A stretch of DNA of 64,000 nt from positions 82,204 through 146,203 of the forward strand of contig JBBHKE010000195.1 of assembly GCA_037447655.1 (NCBI GenBank). Reading direction: 5' to 3'. Source of the stretch: Zygnema cylindricum. Lineage: Eukaryota; Streptophyta; Zygnematophyceae; Zygnematales; Zygnemataceae. A program made the position numbers and the translations under genes. The notes under the pieces are model-generated. The model saw only the letters and a program-made list of their open reading frames with translations, had not been told where the DNA came from and did not search any database. Positions 57,962-64,000 of this stretch are shown one piece after another. Each line of letters opens with the position of its first letter. Position 1 is the stretch's first letter.

Positions 57962-59021
57962 TGTAATTCTATAGGCTCCATTGCCACACAGAATTCGCAG
58001 GTCCAAATAAGCTTATCTTGATAGTGCCGACTCCAAGTTGATACAAACCCAAATGACTGACACCTTGACAGTTATAACCCCAATACTGCTTCATCCCTGT
58101 GAAATAATAGAATGCAAAGATAGAATATGAGTTTTGGATAATATTCCCCACTTTGACTTTCCCTTATAAATGCAGCCACCGTGGTAGGCAAACACTCTCA
58201 CCGACTACACTCCTGTGTAGCCTGGACTCCCCTGAGTCCGCAGCAAAAAGAATCACTGAATATGGTCAACTAAATGAGTTGATATTAAATGGCAAAGTCT
58301 GCCGATTTATACATATGTTCTCTGGGAGAGAGGTGGCTACCTACCAAAATATTATAAGTCCTAAAACCCCTCTCTAAGCCCCCTAGTATTGAGGTATGAA
58401 CCAATCATATGACTGTACCGTACAAGAAAGTACAGGTGCCGGAGTACTTTCTGTACAGTCATTGTACGACATCACCATAATGTGATATTTGTCACATTCA
58501 GACTTATCATCTCGCGTCCCGAAGATCCCGCAATCCTCCAGCGCATTTCCACGTGTCATCCGGAGTGGCGGCGCCAGAAAACACCAAGGCGGACATTCCG
58601 GAATCTCGGCTCGCACCACGACCGTCGATTCAAATCAACTTTTTTATCTGGACCGTCGAAACAAATGTCCGTACTATTTGTTTCTTCCGGTACGTAAGGT
58701 ATAACTGATTCTATGTTCTATATTCCGTTAACCTAGTTAAATGGAAATCTCTACGTGTAACTATTTAAATATACATCAAACCCTATACATGTTAGCATTA
58801 GTCCTAGACTCAAAGTACAAAGCCAACGGCTACGGGTGATTTGACGGACGGTAGGTACCAAGATCAATTCCTGGGTCTGTTAAGTACCTTTTTGGTAAAT
58901 CTACCCAATTTACCCTGTCTTCTCTAGAGGACCTAAGGGCTTGGAGAAGGGAGTTAGAGGCAGACTGCCTCTGCCTTTTTCCTATCCTAATACAGACCTA
59001 GAAAATACACAAATTTGAACA
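57962..59021 (-). repeat. 5' LTR of Copia element 2
   Basis: 1060 bp, matching 48471-49448 plus 55861-56028 and, more distantly, the solo LTR at 22907-24159. It contains the inverted block CGTACAAGAAAGTACAGG with GGAGTACTTTCTGTAC near 58418-58460. Confidence 0.9.
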
Positions 59022-59073
59022 CCCTCAACGTGCTCCCCCTGGTTGGGAGGACTTACAGGGCTGCTTTTTGTAG
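59022..59073 (+). pseudogene. LINE copy 2, C-terminal end beyond the nest
   Basis: The first bases complete the LINE ORF broken at 48470: the joined codons read ELPQRAPPGWEDLQGC and end at TAG 59071-59073. This parallels ADLPP...DLRGCG at the end of LINE copy 1. T-rich 3' untranslated sequence follows to about 59325. Confidence 0.7.
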
Positions 59074-59469
59074 ATTTTTTAATTGAGTTGGGATTGGGGT
59101 TGTAGATTTGGGTTTTTCCAGTTGTCGTGCTTTTCATTTTGGGTTTGGGTGCTTTTATTTTCCTTGTTGTTGTTTTCTTTTTGTTTTTGTGTTCCTGTTT
59201 TTGTTTATTCCCCTGGCAGTTTTTCGGTTTTGGCCATGCCACCCCTTTTGTACCCCGGACTTGGATGGTTTACCATCGTGCTTTTTAATTTATCTGGCCC
59301 ATAATTAAGTTTAAAGTGGCCCGTCTTCAACAGCCTTCCCTCCCTTTTTCCCCAGTGGCTCGCCCTCCTCTTCCCTCCACCCCCCCGCCGAACGCGATTT
59401 CTTCCCTACCCTTAGTATTGTAGTTCGATTGACAGCGGAACCGTGCCTGTTTCCTTTCCTATAGACCTC

Positions 59470-59695
59470 TGGTTCTCTGCCAAATATAAAACCCTAAAAA
59501 CCCTGAAAATCATAGAAACCCTCAAAACCCTAAAAATCCGAAAACCCTAAAAACACTTAAAACCTTGAAAACCCTTAAAAATCCAAAAAACCCTAGGACC
59601 CAAAGAACCCTAAAATCCCTTAAGAAACCAATCCTAAAATCGTAAAAACCCTAAAAACCCAAAAAAAACTGAAAAAACCCTAAAAACCCTGGTTG
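59470..59695 (-). repeat. Degenerate CCCTAAA (telomere-like) tract
   Basis: About 25 imperfect AAACCCT/AACCCTAAAAA units, none in a clean 7-bp array. It is the opposite strand of the TTTAGGG-like tract in STN1 intron 1. It may be an interstitial telomeric remnant or a simple AT-rich minisatellite. Confidence 0.7.
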
Positions 59696-59699
59696 TTGG

Positions 59700-61455
59700 C
59701 CCTACCAATCATTTCCATATTTCCCATCATGCCTCCTCCATTCACTAGAATGCCCATCGTTGCTCGCATTAAGGATTTATTAGTGTTGGTGCAGAATTAA
59801 GATATATAATACTAATTTAGCTCAAGGAGACTTGGCAAATTTTTGTCCACTCCCTTAAATAGCGATAGTAGCACTATTGTGATTTTCGGCCAAAAGATGT
59901 CACGACCTAATTAGAGTTATTAACTCTAATAATGATGGGCGGTGAACTGCCCTCAAAATTGGCTTTGCCTCCCCTCATCCTCCTTTCCTGGGCTCCCTGG
60001 TTTGCTTCAGTACCCGAGTTCTCGAATTCGATTATGTCCATTTGTTCCATTGTTCCATGCTTTTTTCCCGTTATCTTTCTGTTGGTTTTGTGTTTGTTGA
60101 ACCTTTTTTGTTTAACCTCTTTTGTCTTTTGCTGTGTTTCACCACCCTTTAATTATTTTTTGTTTTTATCCTTCTTCCGCCAGTGTCGATTCTCCTGTTT
60201 TTCTCCTGGTGTTCATTTCAACTCAGGCGGTTTCCCATTAGTTCATATCGTATTATATTACTAAAAAATAACAAGTAATTATTTTATATAAGCGCTGATA
60301 CTTTTTTATTTCTCGGTGGTCATTTTGAAACAGACATTTTAGTCCATTGTGTTTGTGCATTGAGTGGCAAACGAAAGAAAAGAAAAGACAGCGATGAGGA
60401 AAACACATAGGAATTATTTTGTGAATAAGATGGTGGAGCTTCAACTAGAAACAGTACATCACTAAACATTGAACTTGCAAACAAAATCCAGAATTCTGTT
60501 TCTTTACTCGCACACTTCAATCTTTTACCGACATACTTTTGAGACAAAAACAAATCCCGATTAAAGGGATCTCGAACCAATTTTTGAACATGAGCATCAC
60601 AAGAAAAATGACACCAACAAACATTATTTCTGGTTTCTAGCTAAACAAGCGAAAAGTAAAACAAAAAAAAAACAAAAAAAAACAACATTGCACAACCAAA
60701 CAAATCACAAATACTTGTCGAATCTGAACCAAAAAACCAAAAAAATCACCAGAAAACCTTAAGAAAAAAAACCAAGTAGAGCACAAGTCAAACAACTAAG
60801 GACTACAAGGTTAGGTCTTGGCAATACAATCAGATGTATTATCGGAGCTCCAAAGAATTTAGTGAGAAAGGGACAAAAATGTCCATTTATTCACATAAAA
60901 AACTCGAATAAATATCCATTAGTGTTAGGCTCGAAATACCCGTCGTTATAAATACGACTATAAAGGTTTTGTACAAGCTAGGGTCAAATTACACAGGAAG
61001 ACGAACTACCGCAAATAAGGGAGAGAATCAATGCGAGAAAACAAAAAGGAAAAAACCTTCCAATTTCACCCGGACTTTTTAACCAATCGAAATTATCGAT
61101 CGAATCTATGGTAAAGCTGAATGTCAAAAGTAGCCTCCAAATTGAACAATCCAGATTAAAATAACAAATTCACCTACCATAAAACCTCTTATGGACAATC
61201 AATCGAAAAACAATAAATAGACAAGGTTTCAACAGACAGTATTTACTAACGGTCTGTTTTCTCCACAACCGTCGACTTCCATATCTATCAGAAGATCGAT
61301 GAGAAGTCTTTCCACGAAAAAATAAAGTTTTGAAAGAAAAACCATGTCCCGTCGTCCCAGGGACATAAATTAAAAGTTTTCGAGTGGGTTACAACAGAAA
61401 AAAGTTGCGACTTTCGAGTGAGACTTACAGTAGAAATAAGTAGACTGGAATCTCA
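59700..61455. other. Gene-free stretch
   Basis: No recognised gene. The region is AT-rich with long A and T runs (for example near 60660-60690). Short frames at 59932-60264 are Phe/Leu/Cys-rich and match nothing. Confidence 0.45.
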
Positions 61456-62042
61456 TCAACCTAAGGCATTTTGCACACGAGCATTCCATTTCTTTCCAGG
61501 TCCGGGCAAAACGGATCCCGGTCTTCCGTTACAGTTACTGCAGTTTCCGTTAGACTGAGGAGCGCCTTTCACGTGACTAAAAATGTCGTCCATGTAACAC
61601 AAAACCATCGCCACAAAGGCGATATCGACACCGGGAGCCATAACACATTGGTATTCTTCCTCGGGACCTTGTAACCACGTCCTCTCCTTCGTCACGACTG
61701 TGTTGACCACGGCCACTGACTCTCCTGAAGGAGTCAAGAACTGCGAGAAAGGCAATGGAAATATATCGGCCGAGTGTCAAAATATAGATAATAAAGTCAT
61801 GTAATGTATTCGTAGTGTAAATATATCAGGACAAGCGTTAAATTTTTTTTTTTTACAGGAATTGGAGGGAAAATGAGACCGAATGAAGAGAGTGAGGGAG
61901 AGAGAGAGAGGGAGGGAGGGAGGGAGGGAGGGAGAGAGAGAGAGAGAGAAGAGAGCAAGTTTCTCACCGCAAAGGATTTGCTTGACTTTGAGCCGGACAC
62001 CTCATAATCAGGTTCACCTGACTGATTTCCAAATAAGAACAC
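61456..62042 (-). CDS. LURP1-related (LOR, tubby-like fold) protein, 3' exons
   Basis: Two minus-strand exons join in phase 0. 62042-61968 (25 codons, VFLFGNQSGEPDYEVSGSKS) is followed by a GTGAG...CGCAG intron, then by 61740-61456, 95 codons ending at TGA. The second exon has VVNTVVTKERTW and MAPGVDIAFVAMVLCYMDDI. This is the LURP-one-related ending, in which a PGVD-A-hhhhhhhhh-D motif forms the C-terminal helix of the tubby-like barrel. Some family members act in plant defence; most are uncharacterised. A Cys/Gly/Asn-rich tail follows. The N-terminal exons should lie at higher coordinates; a possible piece (KRLVDSNGNSVCC) is near 62790-62740, but the intervening C/T repeats prevented a full model. 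Confidence 0.6.
61885..61950 (+). repeat. GAGGGA/GAGAGA purine tract in the LOR intron
   Basis: Nearly pure purine sequence (GGGAGGGAGG then GAGAGAGAGA). With 62045-62095 it brackets the 25-codon LOR exon. Frames through it are noise. Confidence 0.85.
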
Positions 62043-62284
62043 CTGCACGGGGGAGGGAGGGAGGGAGGAAGGGAGAGAGATTGGGTGGGAGGGAAACTCT
62101 ATTACTACGTCAGAGTCAACGCTGTAACTGTAGATTGAGATAGAGAGAAAATTTCTCACTATAGAGATAGAGAGAGATAGTTAAAGGGAGATAGAGAGAA
62201 AATCTAGTCAGAGAGGTAAAGAGAGCGGAATAAGGGGGGAAGAGAGATTGATGAAGGTGAAGGAGATTGCCCCACTCTCATACG

Positions 62285-62645
62285 ACATAAAAGTCTGAAT
62301 CCTTCCCCTTCCCTTTCCTTGCTCGCTTATTCCCTTCCTTCCTGTCCTTTCTCTTCTCTCCCTTTCCCTTGCCTTTTCCCTTCCCTCTCTCCTTCCCACT
62401 TTTTCTCCTTCCTTTCCTAAATGCCGCAACACAAACCACACCTTGAGGCGAAACTTGTTCGTGAGCGTTGCAAAAGGCCCCTACCTGCTCTCCTTCCCTC
62501 TCTCCTTCCCTTCCCTTCCCTTCACTTCCCTTCCCTTCCCTTCCCTTCACTTCCCTTCCCTTCCCTTCCCTTTCTCCTTCTTTCCAAAATCTCGCAAAAC
62601 AAACCACACCTTGAGTCGAAACTTGTTTGTGAGCGTTGAAAAAGT
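62285..62645 (+). repeat. CCTTCCCTT tracts with a duplicated ~50-bp spacer
   Basis: Two C/T arrays alternate with two copies of ACAAACCACACCTTGAG followed by CGAAACTTGTT and GTGAGCGTTG (about 62433-62480 and 62598-62645). The unit repeats at ~165 bp. Non-coding. Confidence 0.8.
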
Positions 62646-62789
62646 CGGTTGCACCATCGCAAGATACTCCGAGGGATCGAAATTCTCCCGGGCTCCGATG
62701 TAAAGAAGGTTTCGTACAGATCTCGAGGGATAGTACCAGCAACAGACAGAGTTTCCATTCGAATCTACGAGACGTTTTCTCTCACGAAG

Positions 62790-63780
62790 ACTATTTGGTC
62801 TGTTTTATAAAAAACAGACATAGAAACAATAGTTAGAGGAAAAAGGAGAATTTTCTTAAATGAAGCCATGGATGGGAAAAGATTGGGGAATAAAAAATCC
62901 GAAAAATAATAAAGATTAAAGATAGAACAAGAATTATGTATATGAGGCTGGAAATGAAGACATACTCAACAATACGGATATAAAATAGAAAACAAAGGGC
63001 ATTTGTTCTGTATTACAAGAAACAGAAAGAGATAGCGATGTCAGCTATAGGAAGAAGCATTGGAACACAGGCTGGGAAAAAAGATACCAATGAAAAATAA
63101 AAGGGTAACGACTATCTGCTTGTTTTACAAGAAACAGACAGACATAGGAACAATAGTTAAGAAGAAATGATGCCAAAACATTAAGCCATGGAAAAAAGAA
63201 ATCTTCGAAGATACCAATAAAACATAAAGAGTAACGACTATTTGCTCTGCTTTTCAACAAACACAGAGATGGCAACAATAGTTACACTTTCATAAATGAA
63301 CCCATGTATGGAAGACAGGCTGGAAAAAGAGACATTTCCAAAGAAAAAAATTAAAAAAATTAAAATTATTTGCCCTGTTTCACAAGAAACAGACATAGAA
63401 TACTTCAAATGTGTGACAAAAAATGACGCTATATATGGTAACCCCATATTATACGTTTTCCAGACGGTATATTACAGGTATAGCATGCGGTTACCGCATA
63501 TAGCATTCCCAATTGTTATAAGACATACGAGAAATACATACAGGAAACGTTTTCACAAATAAGGCATAGAGTAGAACACGATACTGATTAAAAATAAAGA
63601 TTAAAGACTATCTGCTCTGTTTCACAGAAAAGGCAGCCATATCAACAATATTAAGAAGACGCATTTTTAGTTCCTCACAAAAAGAAGCAAGGGATGGAAT
63701 ACAGACTGAAAAGAAAAGACATCTTAAAAAGATACCATGTCTGTATAGAAATTCCAGATTACAGACAGACAGACGGACAT
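62790..63780 (+). repeat. Degenerate tandem satellite with CTGTTT/AAACAG hairpin
   Basis: A unit of roughly 110-130 bp recurs: CTGTTTCACAAGAAACAGAC, ACAATAGTTA, GCCATGGAA, GATACC and AATAAAGATTA come in the same order near 62800, 63010, 63120, 63250, 63375 and 63620. The first word is itself a 6-bp stem hairpin. The copies are diverged and non-coding. Confidence 0.65.
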
Positions 63781-64000
63781 GGAAATTAAAAAGCTGCCTG
63801 AACTAGCATACACAATTATATATTAACTAGAATAACTAAAATAAATATAGCATGTTTATTACATGTGGTAAATGTGGCTTTAGGGTAACAATAAGGTCTT
63901 GGATTAGGGTTTCCAATTCCGAATCTGTGTCTACTTAAAAAAAAAAAAAAGCTCTACACATTATGTGCAGAAAATTGCAGCAAAACCTATTTCTAGCAAT

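Larger units (their letters stand above)
48471..59021 (-). mobile_element. Copia element 2 (antisense, internally deleted), host of element 1
   Basis: On the minus strand the 5' LTR is 59021-57962, the internal part 57961-56029 and the 3' LTR 56028-48471, the last split by element 1. LTRs begin TGTT and end ACA. Flanks are CCCAC (48466-48470) and CCCTC (59022-59026), a 5-bp duplication with one change; closing over CCCTC restores the LINE frame ELPQRAPP. A purine tract (AAAATAAAAGGAG) precedes the 3' LTR. Only gag, a zinc knuckle and a decayed C-terminal RNase H remnant remain, so it cannot move by itself. Confidence 0.85.

Noticed and set aside
63010-63780. Evenly spaced hairpin repeats considered as a CRISPR array
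   Set aside because: Units are degenerate, spacing is irregular and the context is eukaryotic; it is a satellite.

Overview
The window looks like nuclear DNA of a streptophyte, either a charophyte-grade green alga or a bryophyte-grade plant; the species cannot be named from sequence alone. It has GT-AG introns, a plant-type secreted subtilase, an STN1 telomere-capping gene, a LURP1-related gene, a very long Ser-Pro-Pro-Pro wall-type domain, degenerate TTTAGGG/CCCTAAA tracts and many dispersed transposons. Host genes are few and intron-rich. The rest is nested mobile DNA, minisatellites and gene-free sequence full of the tetramer GTAC.

Layout. 1-1591 is dispersed repeats. 1592-2554 is DSS1/SEM1 (two exons, with a foldback element in the intron). 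6064-12843 (minus) is a multi-exon gene whose 3' half encodes a cyanobacterial-type N-acetylmuramoyl-L-alanine amidase (Amidase_3 family), a possible plastid peptidoglycan enzyme. 13810-16093 (plus) is STN1, whose first intron holds TTTAGGG-like repeats. 20512-21209 is a LON-domain (PF02190) exon cut by a 10-N gap. 21840-24418 is a 5'-truncated LINE split by a solo Copia LTR. 26117-31022 is flanked by ~320-bp inverted repeats. 32109-33481 is a hAT-type non-autonomous element and 33502-34082 a MITE.

35052-43571 (plus) is a 12-exon subtilase whose last exon runs in frame from the C-terminal Fn3-like domain into ~630 residues of SPPP repeats. 45360-59073 is a three-level nest: a decayed LINE, entered by an antisense internally deleted Copia element (48471-59021), itself entered by a nearly complete Copia element (49449-55860). 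Target-site duplications (TSDs) support each step. Past 59300 come CCCTAAA-like tracts, the 3' end of a LURP1-related gene (61456-62042, minus) and satellite-like sequence.

The genes do not form one pathway. Shared themes are organelle or wall polymers (amidase, LON protein, subtilase-HRGP), telomere capping (STN1) and proteasome/repair (DSS1). All exon joins were read by eye from splice signals, reading phase and family motifs.
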